A stretch of DNA of 60,438 nucleotides, from the NCBI GenBank assembly GCA_012729755.1, contig JAAYCN010000080.1, forward strand, positions 1 to 60,438. The letters run 5' to 3'. Origin of the DNA: Chloroflexota bacterium (GTDB lineage: Bacteria > Chloroflexota > Anaerolineae > Anaerolineales > Anaerolineaceae). This document shows, in pieces, positions 8,302 through 17,333 of the stretch. Position 1 is the first letter of the stretch, and each line of letters starts with the position of its first letter. The notes under the pieces were generated by a model. The model saw nothing but the letters and a program-made list of their open reading frames with translations. It searched no databases and was not told the DNA's origin. The position numbers and the translations under genes are program-made.

Positions 8302-8841
8302 ATGGATGTTTACTTTCCAGACGATGAATATCAAACTTTATGCATCTTTGATGATGAACCGGTGACACCAGAGACCATCAACGCGCTCATCGTTGATGGA
8401 TTGGAAGCGCTCGATCTGGCTGATAAAGATGTCTTGAACCTCATCCAGTTTCGTGACGCGGCAGAAGTCGAAGTTGTCAGCGAATTGTTATTGGGCACCC
8501 TCAAGCCAGCGCCGGCGATAATATTGGTGTGCGTCAGAAGCCATTTCACCCCTCAGGGGAAAGAAAGGCCTGTCGATTGGCAGGTTGAAACTCTGGCGCG
8601 CAGAGGATTGTTGACTGAAGCGGAGGCAAAGGGGCTCGGCGTTTTCTATCGCAATATTTATCCCAACCGCGATATTGCCAATAGCTTGCGTGTAGCTGTT
8701 AGTATTCCAGATGGATATCTGCCGATGTCCTGCTTGTTTTTGGGTAAGTCCAATCAGAATGAAGCTGGCCTGCAAAGGCGTTTAGAAACTAAATTCAAAC
8801 GAAACAGTGGTGGCGCCGACTGGTGGTCGGCGGGATTGTGA
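8302..8841 (+). CDS. conserved-looking protein of unknown function beside nitroreductase
   Basis: 179 residues, acidic N-terminus, no membrane segment or signal peptide. I do not recognise the family. The middle contains PAPAIILVCVRSHFTP; the stretch LRVAVSIPDGYLPMSCLFLG near 130-150 resembles the C-terminal dimer strand of nitroreductases, yet no FMN-binding Arg/Ser motif is visible. GGAG lies about nine bases before the ATG, and the gene is packed between the hydrolase (3 bases) and the nitroreductase (8 bases), so it is a real member of this operon. It could be a divergent flavin-fold partner of the nitroreductase, which is inference only. Confidence 0.75.
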   Translation: MDVYFPDDEYQTLCIFDDEPVTPETINALIVDGLEALDLADKDVLNLIQFRDAAEVEVVSELLLGTLKPAPAIILVCVRSHFTPQGKERPVDWQVETLARRGLLTEAEAKGLGVFYRNIYPNRDIANSLRVAVSIPDGYLPMSCLFLGKSNQNEAGLQRRLETKFKRNSGGADWWSAGL

Positions 8842-8849
8842 GGATAATA

Positions 8850-9377
8850 ATGGATGAAAAGTTGGATCTTTTCTACAACCGCCGGAGCGTTCGCAAATAC
8901 GCTGATCGCCCTGTGAGTGATCAACAAATTGAGCAGCTGCTCAAAGCAGCGATGGCGGCTCCGACCGCGATGAATTTAAAGCCCTGGGAGTTTGTGGTTG
9001 TCAGGGACGCTGATCAACTTGAGAAACTCCGCAAGATATCGCCTTTCAGCAACATTAATGCGCCTTGCGCCATTGTTGTGTGCGGAAATTTGGGCGTGTT
9101 TAAGCGCCCGTTGATGGAACGCTTTTGGGTGCAGGACTGCAGCGCCGCGACTGAGAATTTGCTGCTTGCCGCGACGGCGTTTGGCCTTGGTTCGCTTTGG
9201 TGTGGGCTTTACCCCATCAAAGGGATGATAAAGTCAGTCTCTCAGCATTTGGAGTTGCCGGGTTCGGTGATTCCTTTGGCGCTGGTTTTTGTTGGCTATG
9301 GCGCGGAAGAAAAGCCGGCGCGTACGCAATATGATGCCAACAAAATATTTCGGGAGCGCTACTCAGATAAATGGTGA
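8850..9377 (+). CDS. nitroreductase family FMN oxidoreductase
   Basis: About 175 residues. RRSVRKYADRPVSDQQIEQL at the N-terminus is the FMN-phosphate binding signature of the nitroreductase superfamily; AAMAAPTAMNLKPWEFVVV follows, and GLGSLWCGLYP with the C-terminal VPLALVFVGYG-like strand completes the fold. Such enzymes reduce nitro groups, quinones or flavins with NAD(P)H; the physiological substrate cannot be deduced. The ATG at 8850 is preferred over an in-frame GTG inside the previous gene because GAGGAT lies just before it. It is the last gene of the plus-strand run that starts at tdk. Confidence 0.9.
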   Translation: MDEKLDLFYNRRSVRKYADRPVSDQQIEQLLKAAMAAPTAMNLKPWEFVVVRDADQLEKLRKISPFSNINAPCAIVVCGNLGVFKRPLMERFWVQDCSAATENLLLAATAFGLGSLWCGLYPIKGMIKSVSQHLELPGSVIPLALVFVGYGAEEKPARTQYDANKIFRERYSDKW

Positions 9378-10014
9378 ATCAGGTTTGTATTATCGACGCT
9401 GCAGCCTGACCTCATTCGAATGTTGACAAAAGCCAAAATTGATCTCTGGATTATCGCATCAAATGAGCGACTTTAGCTGAAGTTTCCTGGGGTTTATCCA
9501 ATCAAGCCTTCAGTTTAATCAGAGGTTTTGATTTCGGGAGTCATTTTGCAGTAACTCACGCACTGTGCTTTAGGCTGAAGCTGGCAAGCGAAGCGAGACT
9601 GAAGAGGGTGTTTGGGCGTGTTCACTAAATTCGCGTTGCCCAGAATGTGTTGGGTTGCGCTCTGTGAAATTGGGAACCGGATGAGGTATGCAGTCACTTT
9701 ACCCAACCTGTCTGAGTGATTTGAATAAAACTGCTTCGGTCGTTAATTAAAGCGACAGAAGTTTTTTGGTCATTCGGTTCAGCAACCACCATTTGTATTC
9801 CTGCAAGGAATGGGAAAACCAACCCAAATTAGCTTTTGAAGAGCACCCATTGTTCATGTTTTATTTAACAAAAGAACAGCACTGAAATCTACCTTTGATT
9901 GCATTAAAATACCTTTGACAATAAGATGGGGCGCGGTGCGGTATGGTAGAATACAAGGCTGGAATTATATTGTTAATAACGCGAACAGCGATATAAAAAA
10001 TTCTGGAGGAATTT
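9378..10014 (+). other. 637-base gene-free region upstream of ppdK
   Basis: No convincing gene: only a 63-residue minus-strand frame with no ribosome site or family resemblance. An imperfect hairpin followed by six Ts (9727-9767) could be a weak terminator or the 3' end of an untranslated RNA. Near the end, TGGTAGAAT (9944-9952) is an extended -10 element that could start ppdK transcription, leaving a leader of about 55 bases; a TTGACA at 9915 is 26 bases from it, too far to be its -35. I do not recognise 6S RNA, tmRNA, SRP RNA or RNase P RNA. Confidence 0.5.
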
Positions 10015-12858
10015 ATGACAGACAAGAAATGGGTATACCTGTTCAATGAAGTTGAACAGGCGGAGAAGTATGCCGGGAGTTGGGATGGTGTGAGGGGTTT
10101 GTTGGGCGGTAAAGGCGCCAACCTGGCAGAAATGACACGAATTGGCGTTCCTGTTCCGCCATTCTTTACAATCACAACCGAAGCCTGCAACGCCTATCAG
10201 GCTTCTCGAGAGTTCCCTGAAGGCATGTGGGATCAAACTTTGGAAGCCATTCGGGCGCTCGAAGCCGCTACTGGCAAAAAATTTGGCGATCCTGCCAACC
10301 CATTGCTGGTTTCATGCCGTTCTGGCGCCAAGTTCTCGATGCCCGGCATGATGGATACCGTGCTCAACATCGGTCTGAATGATGAAACCGCCAGAGGTAT
10401 GATCGAACTGACTGGCAATCGCCGTTTCGTCTACGACTCTTACCGCCGCCTGATCCAAATGTTTGGCAGCGTGGTTTTGGGCATCGATGACGAAGCTTTT
10501 GACGAACCCTGGGATGCTTATAAAGCTGAAAAAGGCTATAAGCTCGATACTGAACTGAACGCAGATGACATTGAAGTGTTGATTGACAGCTTCAAAAAGG
10601 TTGTGCGTGAGCATAAAGGTTTTGACTTCCCCCAGAACCCTCTCGAACAGGTTGAATACGCGACTAAGGCGGTCTTTGACTCCTGGAGTGGCAAACGCGC
10701 CATTGACTATCGCCGCCGCGAGAACATTCCCGATGATCTCGGCACCGCGGTCAATATCTGTACGATGGTGTTCGGCAATATGGGTGATGACTCGGGTACC
10801 GGTGTGGCTTTCACGCGTGATCCGCAAACCGGTGAAGACAAGATGTTCGGCGATTACCTGATCAACGCCCAGGGCGAAGATGTGGTGGCTGGCATCCGCA
10901 ACACCTCGAAGATTGAGGGCTTGGCGAATGAGATTCCTGATGCTTATAACGAATTCCTGGCAGTCAGCCAGAAACTCGAAGATCACTTCCATGACATGCA
11001 GGATGTTGAGTTCACGATTGAGCGCGGCAAGCTGTGGATGCTGCAAACCCGCACCGGCAAGCGCTCTGCCAAGGCGAGCATTAAGATCGCGACCGATATG
11101 GTCCATGAAGGCCGCATCAGCAAAGAAGAAGCGCTGTTGCGTGTGACGCCTGAGCAGGTTGACCAGATGTTGCACCCTCAATTCTCTGCCGCTGAAAAGG
11201 AAGCCGCTCAAAAGGCTGACCGCGCATTTGCTAAGGGCGTGAATGCCTCTCCTGGCGCTGCGGTTGGTCAGGTTTATTTTGACGCTGATACAGCTGAGCG
11301 CATGCACAAAGAACATGGTCAGGACGTGATCATGGTGCGTCCATTTACCAAACCGGATGACGTGCATGGCATGCTCTCCGCGAAAGGTATTCTGACCAGT
11401 GAAGGTGGAGCAACGTCTCATGCCGCTGTGGTAGCGCGCCAGTTTGGTGTTCCCTGCATCGTGGGCGCCTCAGAGATTTCGATTGACATGATCAAGCGCG
11501 AAATGACCAGCGATGGTGTGACCGTTAAGGAAGGTGAATGGGTTTCACTGGACGGCACAACCGGTGAGGTTTATGTTGGGCAGCTTGCTTTAAGCGCCGT
11601 GGACGTGACCGAACAGGCCGAACTAATGGAGCTCCTGAACTGGGCTGACGAGACGTCCCGCCTGATGGTCTGGGCTAATGCCGACTACCCGCGCGATGCT
11701 GAACGCGCCCGTTCCTATGGCGCCAAGGGTATTGGCCTTTGCCGAACCGAGCACATGTTCTTTGAGACTTCCCGCCTGCCGCACGTGCAGAAGATGATCA
11801 TGAATTCTGAATACACCCAGAAGAAACTCAACAACGTGGTCGAGCTTGAGAAAGCATTCGCCAGCGGTCGCCTGGAAGGCCGCTCTTTGAGTGATGAGGA
11901 CAAGGCAAAGCTCCGGGCTGAAATTGATGCCGACCACGCTGAGATCGCCGCGGACCCGAAAGCCCAGGCTTACTTTGGCGCTTTGGATGTATTGCTGCCT
12001 CTGCAGGAAGGTGACTTCTATGGGTTATTCGAAGCGATGTCCGGCCTGCCGGTTATCATTCGCCTGATTGACCCGCCTCTGCATGAGTTCCTGCCGTCGA
12101 TGGAGGATTTGCTGATCGAAACCACCCGTATGAAAGCCCTGGGTCAGACCGAAGGTTTGGCAGAGAAGGAAGAATTGCTGCACATCGTTGAAAGCCTGCA
12201 TGAGAGCAACCCGATGATGGGTCTGCGCGGCATCCGCCTCGGCATCGTCTATCCTGACATCATGAAGATGCAGGTGAAAGCCATCTTTACTGCGGCCTGC
12301 AATGCCAAATTGAATGGTTTGGATCCACATCCTGAAGTTATGATCCCGCTGACCGGCCATGTCAATGAGCTGAAAGAGGTCCAGCCGACTTTGGTTGAGA
12401 TCGCCAAGCAGGTGATGGCGGATAAGGGTGTCGAGGTTTCTTACAAATTCGGCACCATGATCGAGATTCCGCGCGCTTGCGTAACCGCCGGAGAGATCGC
12501 TGAATATGCCGAATTCTTCTCGTTTGGGACGAATGACCTGACCCAGATGACCTTCGGCTACAGCCGTGACGACGCGGAGCGCTCCTTCCTGGTGGATTAC
12601 ATCCAGAAGGGCATTCTGCCCAAGAATCCATTCCAGACTTTGGACCGCGAAGGGGTTGGTCGCCTGATGATGAAAGCTGTGCATGATGGCCGCAAAGTTC
12701 GCCCGAATCTCGAAGTGGGTATCTGCGGTGAGGTGGGCGGTGACCCGGTGACAATCGAATTCTGTCACCTGATCGGCCAAAATTATGTCTCGTGTTCACC
12801 TTTCCGTGTGCCTCAAGCACGTTTGGCAGCAGCTCATGCCGTGCTGAAGAATCGTTGA
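10015..12858 (+). CDS. ppdK: pyruvate, phosphate dikinase
   Basis: 947 residues. It interconverts pyruvate, ATP and phosphate with PEP, AMP and PPi. The ATP-grasp N-terminus starts with GGKGANLAEM; the phosphohistidine domain has GGATSHAAVVAR with catalytic His469; the PEP/pyruvate barrel has GIGLCRTEHMFF, RLIDPPLHEFLP, SFGTNDLTQMTFGYSRDDAE and ICGEVGGDP with catalytic Cys904. The family is usually 870-890 residues; the surplus is a charged helical insertion at about 600-655, between the LCRTEHMFF strand and LLPLQEGDF. GGAGG precedes the ATG. Together with the PPi-type PFK at 20 kb it suggests pyrophosphate-linked glycolysis; pyruvate kinase at 46-47 kb supplies the irreversible alternative. 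Confidence 0.97.
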   Translation: MTDKKWVYLFNEVEQAEKYAGSWDGVRGLLGGKGANLAEMTRIGVPVPPFFTITTEACNAYQASREFPEGMWDQTLEAIRALEAATGKKFGDPANPLLVSCRSGAKFSMPGMMDTVLNIGLNDETARGMIELTGNRRFVYDSYRRLIQMFGSVVLGIDDEAFDEPWDAYKAEKGYKLDTELNADDIEVLIDSFKKVVREHKGFDFPQNPLEQVEYATKAVFDSWSGKRAIDYRRRENIPDDLGTAVNICTMVFGNMGDDSGTGVAFTRDPQTGEDKMFGDYLINAQGEDVVAGIRNTSKIEGLANEIPDAYNEFLAVSQKLEDHFHDMQDVEFTIERGKLWMLQTRTGKRSAKASIKIATDMVHEGRISKEEALLRVTPEQVDQMLHPQFSAAEKEAAQKADRAFAKGVNASPGAAVGQVYFDADTAERMHKEHGQDVIMVRPFTKPDDVHGMLSAKGILTSEGGATSHAAVVARQFGVPCIVGASEISIDMIKREMTSDGVTVKEGEWVSLDGTTGEVYVGQLALSAVDVTEQAELMELLNWADETSRLMVWANADYPRDAERARSYGAKGIGLCRTEHMFFETSRLPHVQKMIMNSEYTQKKLNNVVELEKAFASGRLEGRSLSDEDKAKLRAEIDADHAEIAADPKAQAYFGALDVLLPLQEGDFYGLFEAMSGLPVIIRLIDPPLHEFLPSMEDLLIETTRMKALGQTEGLAEKEELLHIVESLHESNPMMGLRGIRLGIVYPDIMKMQVKAIFTAACNAKLNGLDPHPEVMIPLTGHVNELKEVQPTLVEIAKQVMADKGVEVSYKFGTMIEIPRACVTAGEIAEYAEFFSFGTNDLTQMTFGYSRDDAERSFLVDYIQKGILPKNPFQTLDREGVGRLMMKAVHDGRKVRPNLEVGICGEVGGDPVTIEFCHLIGQNYVSCSPFRVPQARLAAAHAVLKNR

Positions 12859-12873
12859 TTATTGCTATGAGAA

Positions 12874-12904
12874 ATCGAGGCCGCTTTATACAAGCGGCCT
12901 CGAT
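12874..12904. terminator. hairpin between convergent ppdK and lytic transglycosylase genes
   Basis: ATCGAGGCCGCTT pairs perfectly over 13 bases with AAGCGGCCTCGAT across a five-base loop. The stem is very stable, but neither side has a long T-run, so it may act as a weak bidirectional terminator or protect 3' ends. Confidence 0.6.
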
Positions 12905-12923
12905 CGTTTAATGGGCAGTTTCA

Positions 12924-15398
12924 CTATTGAGCGTAGATTTTGACGTAGCGGTCGTAGTTTTCTGTCAGCCTGCGAATGTAAGAACGTGTTTCCTGATAGC
13001 GGACTACGCCGAGAAACTGATCAGGGTCACCATTGGAGTGTTTTTGCCATTCGATCACGCTGCCAGGCCCAGCGTTATAAGCGGCGAGGGCGAGATAGAT
13101 ATCGTTGTTGAAGAAAACCAGCTGACGAGCGAGATAATTCGCGCCGAGTTCAAGATTGATGTAGCCATTGTAAAGATCAGCTCGGGTAAAATTCGTCGGA
13201 AAACCGGTTTCAGCCGCGATTTGGGCGGCTGTATCGGGCATGACTTGCATCAATCCGCCCGCGCCCGCGGAGGAATGGGCAATGCCATCAAAGTGACTTT
13301 CCTGATGGATTAGGCTGTAGAGCACCAGCTCTGGCAAGTCGTATTTATCGGCAATTGCGCTCACCCACGGTTGATAATAGGCGCCATAAGTCACATAAGC
13401 AAAATACGGCGGCAAGATGGCCGAGAATGGGTAGTCTCCAAATCCAGCGAGTTTTGTGATTGATTTTGAGGCCAGAATGGCGCTCTTATAAAAACCATTT
13501 TCCAGAAATACCTTGATCAACCTGAATTGATTGGCGGCATCTGAGTCATTCTCAGCGCGGATCAGGTCAAATTGAGCTGATGCCTCATCAAAAAGGCCCA
13601 ATCGGGTTAATTCAACAGCCGCTTTGAAGCGAGGCTGTTCAAACAAAGCCTGCGCATAGTCAAGATTGAGATTGGCGGGCATGACAAACGCCGTTCTCAT
13701 CCAGTCGGCGGCATTCTGACGTTCACGAGTGAGGTCGACATCGAATCGTGGGGGATTAAAAAGCGCGAACGGTTCGCGATATTCGATCAGCTCACGAGCA
13801 CGCAGCCCATAATAACCACTCGGATCCGCCGAAATGGCAGCTTCCCAATTCTGGCTGGCTGACACCTGATCGCCATTCTTCGCGGCCACTTTTCCCAACC
13901 AAAGATAAGCGCCTGCCAATTCGAGAGGCTGCTCAGTAAGGAGAATCGCTCTGTTTAATGCCTCAGCTGCCTTTGTCAGGTTTCCGGTGCGATAATGCAT
14001 CATACCGCCGAAAAAGAGGCCATTAAAAGCCTCAGCCGAGGCAGGAAAACGTACTCCAATTGATGACCAGGTTTCGGCTGCCTCTTCAAATTGCTCAATT
14101 TGTTCTTGATATCGTCCGGTTGCCCATAAGATGCGGGCAGCGTAATCGGCTTCAGGAGTCTGTGCCACATAAACCAGACTGGTATCAATCGCAGCCTGAG
14201 GAGCGCCCATATAAGCAAATTGAGTGTATACGATGTCTTCGATGGTATCGACCCTGAATGAGGTCGTTGGATAATCCTTGAGCATCTGAGTCCAGATGTC
14301 AATGGCCTGCTTGTCTTCTGGGCTGCCTCCCTGCAGGTTCCATGCTGCGCGTTCCGCCGAATCGAAGCCGACTTTAGCCAGCCCTTCGGCGCGTACTGCA
14401 AGCGCTTTGTAATAGAGCGCTTCATCCCCTTTGAGAGCTTCACCCGCGAGATAACGATCGAACGCCTCGATCGCTAATTTGGGTTGTCCGATGTAATAAT
14501 TTATCAAGCCGCGCTGGAGTTCATCAACTTCCTGTTCAGCGTCTACCAGCACGACCAACGCTGAATAGGCGTCATAGGTCTTTGGATAATTGTTAACTAC
14601 ATCCTGAAAGTATTCAAACCCTTTTTCGCGATTCCCGTTTGAAATTTCGAGGTTACCGATTGCCAGACCAAGACTTGCCCTGGTGTAATCGTTGGTCGAT
14701 TTGGCGTAAGCCTCCTGGTAGATTTCAAGCGCCTTGTCTGTTTGATTGTTGCCAGCATACGCCGCGCCTAATTTGACAGCCAGGCGGATCTGATCATCGC
14801 TACTGGCATGTACAAAAGCATTCCGATATGCATCCAAACTGAGTTGAGGCTGATCAATGGTGGCATATAAACCGCCAATGCGCTCATACACGAAACTATC
14901 CAGAGTTTCCGGCATGTTGTTCAGGTACATCTGGTAATTGGCGATGGCTTGAGCGATCTCAGCCGGTGATGCCTCTGCGATTACGCCTAGCCAGAAGGGA
15001 GCGCGTTTGCCGGCTGGGGTTTGAGGATAGGCGTCGCGACACTCCTGAAACAACGGTTTTGCCTCATCTGGGCGATTGAGCTTGTAGAGAGTCAGCGCTT
15101 CGCCGAATAAGGCAGCTGACGCCAATGTTGGGTTCGGGTTGTTGCGATTTTGACGATAAAGCGTGAGCGCTTGCTGAAAATCACCGAAGGAAAGCGCCAA
15201 ATCGGCGTCAGGAAGTCTTTCTTCAAGCGGAGGAGTTACCTCGACAGGCGCCAGGGTTGAGGTAGGTAAAAGTTGAGGAAAGCTGGTTGGTGTTGGCTCT
15301 GTTATCTGGGGGGAAGGTGTTTTTAAGTCACAAGCAGACAACAGGAACAATAAAATAAGGCTAATTAGAAAGAGCTTTCTATTTATTGAGCGAATCAT
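12924..15398 (-). CDS. lytic murein transglycosylase lipoprotein with TPR-like repeats (Slt70-type)
   Basis: 824 residues. The N-terminus is a lipoprotein signal (LISLILLFLLSAC, lipidated Cys about 23) followed by a Pro/Thr linker. Residues about 60-640 are helical repeats of TPR type (GEALTLYKLNRPDEAKPLF, KALEIYQEAYAKS, AGAYLWLGKVAAKNGD). The last 150 residues are a GH23 lysozyme-like SLT domain: LIHQESHFDG with the catalytic Glu, SSAGAGGLMQVMP, LGANYLAR and ALAAYNAGPG. It cleaves murein glycan strands to 1,6-anhydro products, outside the membrane. The layout resembles Slt70, but here it is lipid-anchored. It ends facing ppdK. Confidence 0.93.
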   Translation of the reverse strand: MIRSINRKLFLISLILLFLLSACDLKTPSPQITEPTPTSFPQLLPTSTLAPVEVTPPLEERLPDADLALSFGDFQQALTLYRQNRNNPNPTLASAALFGEALTLYKLNRPDEAKPLFQECRDAYPQTPAGKRAPFWLGVIAEASPAEIAQAIANYQMYLNNMPETLDSFVYERIGGLYATIDQPQLSLDAYRNAFVHASSDDQIRLAVKLGAAYAGNNQTDKALEIYQEAYAKSTNDYTRASLGLAIGNLEISNGNREKGFEYFQDVVNNYPKTYDAYSALVVLVDAEQEVDELQRGLINYYIGQPKLAIEAFDRYLAGEALKGDEALYYKALAVRAEGLAKVGFDSAERAAWNLQGGSPEDKQAIDIWTQMLKDYPTTSFRVDTIEDIVYTQFAYMGAPQAAIDTSLVYVAQTPEADYAARILWATGRYQEQIEQFEEAAETWSSIGVRFPASAEAFNGLFFGGMMHYRTGNLTKAAEALNRAILLTEQPLELAGAYLWLGKVAAKNGDQVSASQNWEAAISADPSGYYGLRARELIEYREPFALFNPPRFDVDLTRERQNAADWMRTAFVMPANLNLDYAQALFEQPRFKAAVELTRLGLFDEASAQFDLIRAENDSDAANQFRLIKVFLENGFYKSAILASKSITKLAGFGDYPFSAILPPYFAYVTYGAYYQPWVSAIADKYDLPELVLYSLIHQESHFDGIAHSSAGAGGLMQVMPDTAAQIAAETGFPTNFTRADLYNGYINLELGANYLARQLVFFNNDIYLALAAYNAGPGSVIEWQKHSNGDPDQFLGVVRYQETRSYIRRLTENYDRYVKIYAQ

Positions 15399-15514
15399 GA
15401 GTTACTTATAATCGGCAGATTCGGTCTTGTCAAATCTGGGAGACGGCATGGTGTCTTGAGGAGAATCAGTACGTTGCGGAGAATCTGTCCGCAACAATTA
15501 CCTAAAAAAAGAAG

Positions 15515-16252
15515 TTACCGCTGATCCAGCATTGGAATGAGAGTTGAGCGAATTAAGGAAAGCGTTTCTGTGAATGCGTGTAGCCGCTTCGTCTCGTCGC
15601 CTTCAACCAGCGCCGGATCAGCAAAACCAACATGAATTGCCGGGGACTCGCTAAGCCAGGCGGGGCATGCTTTTGCGGCCTGATCACAAACCGTGATGAC
15701 AAGATCAAATTTATCATCTTTGAATTGTTCAACTGGTTTGGAATACCCCTGATGAAAAATGCCCTGTTCCTCAAGGGCTTGAAAGGCCATTGGGTGAATA
15801 TAGCCGGCGGGCTCTGTGCCGGCGCTGAAAGCGACCCACTTATCCCAGAGGTCATTATTGATGGCAGCTTCGGCCATCTGGCTGCAAGCAGAATTGCCTG
15901 TGCAGATTATCAAGACGCGTCTGCGCTGATCGAGCTCGGGATCGTCGATGGACTTGCTCTGTGGCCCGATGATCTCGCAACCAGCAGGACACTCGGCTAA
16001 TTTCTCATTGGAGAACTCACCGGCAACCATCTGGCTCAATAGATTTTTGGCTTTTTCGGCGTCTTCCGATTTAACATAGACGAACGATGAACCGATTTCG
16101 CCAATGGTTGCGCCATAGATATGGCTCAGGCTCTCTGTGGAGACCATAGCACGGACTCCCTGGGCTTCAAGAAAGCCGCGAACCATTTCTCCTTCGAGCT
16201 CGCCGTGACCCCTGAACACTTTGACGAGGTCAACAGTACTATCAAATTTCAT
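15515..16252 (-). CDS. DUF2007-like domain fused to arsenate reductase / low-MW phosphatase-like domain lacking the P-loop arginine
   Basis: 245 residues in two parts. Residues 6-75 look like the small DUF2007 signal-transduction domain (EGEMVRGFLEAQGVRAMVS, FVYVKSEDAEKAKNLL). Residues 111-243 are an ArsC/low-molecular-weight tyrosine phosphatase fold: VLIICTGNSACSQMAEAA, FSAGTEPAG, DLVITVCDQAAKACPAW and FADPA. The ArsC cysteines 117, 189 and 196 are present, but the P-loop CX5R is CTGNSAC: Cys123 (codon TGC, 15884-15886) replaces the arginine that binds arsenate or phosphate. One C-to-T change explains it, so mutation, sequencing error or a changed function are all possible. It overlaps ndk by four bases. 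No arsR or arsenite pump is nearby, so a role in arsenic resistance is unproven. Confidence 0.85.
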   Translation of the reverse strand: MKFDSTVDLVKVFRGHGELEGEMVRGFLEAQGVRAMVSTESLSHIYGATIGEIGSSFVYVKSEDAEKAKNLLSQMVAGEFSNEKLAECPAGCEIIGPQSKSIDDPELDQRRRVLIICTGNSACSQMAEAAINNDLWDKWVAFSAGTEPAGYIHPMAFQALEEQGIFHQGYSKPVEQFKDDKFDLVITVCDQAAKACPAWLSESPAIHVGFADPALVEGDETKRLHAFTETLSLIRSTLIPMLDQR

Positions 16253-16698
16253 TCATACATCCAATCTTCCGTGCAGCGCTTCCACTCGACCAATTCTTCA
16301 GGTTTGAACCAGAGGGCAATTTCCGCTTCGCCATTCTCAACAGAATCAGAGGCATGAATCAGATTTAAGCGAGCCTGTAAGGCAAAATCGTGCCGGATCG
16401 TGCCCGGCGCAGCCTCAGTCCCGCGCGTTTTTCCAACGGTTTGCCTGATCGCGGCAATCGCGTCAGGTCCAGTCCAAACCATCGCCATCACAGGAGAACT
16501 GGTGATGAACTTAATCAGGGGTTCATAGAAGGGTTTGCCCTGATGGACCGCGTAATGAGCTTTGGCAAGTTCAAGGGGAACTAACATGAACTTCGCGGCA
16601 ATCAGGCGCAAGCCTCTGTTTTCAAAGCGAGAAATAATTTCGCCGATCAGACCACGTTGAACACCATCGGGCTTTATCAAAACTAAAGATTTTTCCAT
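16249..16698 (-). CDS. ndk: nucleoside diphosphate kinase
   Basis: 149 residues, normal for Ndk, which balances NTP pools by transferring phosphate through a phosphohistidine. The N-terminus is [20 protein letters not shown]; the active-site signature NLIHASDSVENG holds His115; GTIRHDF lies just before it. A C-terminal stretch after residue 130 completes the fold. Its ATG overlaps the stop of the upstream gene (TAATG), and its stop overlaps the next start (ATGA), placing it third in a coupled gene set that begins with sigA. Confidence 0.97.
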   Translation of the reverse strand: MEKSLVLIKPDGVQRGLIGEIISRFENRGLRLIAAKFMLVPLELAKAHYAVHQGKPFYEPLIKFITSSPVMAMVWTGPDAIAAIRQTVGKTRGTEAAPGTIRHDFALQARLNLIHASDSVENGEAEIALWFKPEELVEWKRCTEDWMYE

Positions 16699-17333
16699 TA
16701 CTCCCTTTCAGTTGGTTTGGAATTGGTTATTTCTTCGAACAATGTCCAGAGCACTTGATTGTCTGGGTGTAAGCTTAAATAATCGCGCAAACTGCGCGTA
16801 GATTCGGCGAGAAAGCCTGGGTCATTAAGATGAGCGCGGATAAAGTCAGCGGCTTTTGAAGGGTCTTCGTTGAGGAGGGTTTTCATTTCGTCGATCGGAT
16901 GACTGAAAAGCTGGCCTGTTGGCACGGTGTCTTTTGGCGTCTGTGGTTCTTTTTGCCAAAGGCCATTTTGATTCTCGAACTGGTTGATTTCGGAGAAGTG
17001 ATTAACTGGTTCCGCTATATCGGCTTTGCTCAACTCACTGTGATTAGCCGAGAAATCCTGATCAGATAAGTTAATCCGCTGTGTGCGATCATTTTCGTTT
17101 TCATCCGGCACGTTTTCCGCCTGACGCGCAAAGTCAATCAGCCAGACTGGCAAAGGCTCCTGATCAGTTTCCTGGGCTGGCTTAGAAACGCGCATCGCCG
17201 GATCAGCCGCTGACGGGCGGACAGGGACGGCCTCAATCCGGACAGGTTGTGTCTCCTCATTGGCGGTTGGATTATTAACGGATTGACCTGTGGGAACAGG
17301 TTGAGTACGTTCAAAATCCTCCACGTCATTCAC
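16698..17333 (-). CDS. acidic low-complexity protein of unknown function between sigA and ndk
   Basis: About 211 residues from a GTG at 17333 that overlaps the sigA stop; a longer frame reaching into sigA is less likely. I do not recognise the family. Residues 1-150 are polar, rich in Thr, Pro, Gln, Asn and Glu and probably disordered ([26 protein letters not shown]). The last 65 residues look helical and folded ([41 protein letters not shown]). There is no signal peptide or membrane segment. Overlaps of 8 bases with sigA and 1 base with ndk imply coupled translation. A link to sigma factor control is possible but is only inferred from position. Confidence 0.75.
   Translation of the reverse strand: MNDVEDFERTQPVPTGQSVNNPTANEETQPVRIEAVPVRPSAADPAMRVSKPAQETDQEPLPVWLIDFARQAENVPDENENDRTQRINLSDQDFSANHSELSKADIAEPVNHFSEINQFENQNGLWQKEPQTPKDTVPTGQLFSHPIDEMKTLLNEDPSKAADFIRAHLNDPGFLAESTRSLRDYLSLHPDNQVLWTLFEEITNSKPTERE

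Noticed and set aside
9515-9706. 63-codon minus-strand frame in the gap before ppdK
   Set aside because: No ribosome site, no recognisable sequence; too short to support.
9915-9920. TTGACA as -35 of a ppdK promoter
   Set aside because: The nearest good -10 (TAGAAT at 9947) is 26 bases away, beyond the range of sigma-70 promoters.
10312-11421. Long minus-strand open frame (369 codons) antisense to ppdK, and others of 251 and 152 codons further on
   Set aside because: They lie entirely in ppdK, lack ribosome sites and read as low-complexity His/Asn/Arg-rich sequence produced by the codon usage of the real gene.
15473-15495. GTTGCGGA/TCCGCAAC hairpin downstream of the ArsC-like gene
   Set aside because: A perfect stem, but without a T-run on the minus strand; not claimed as a terminator.
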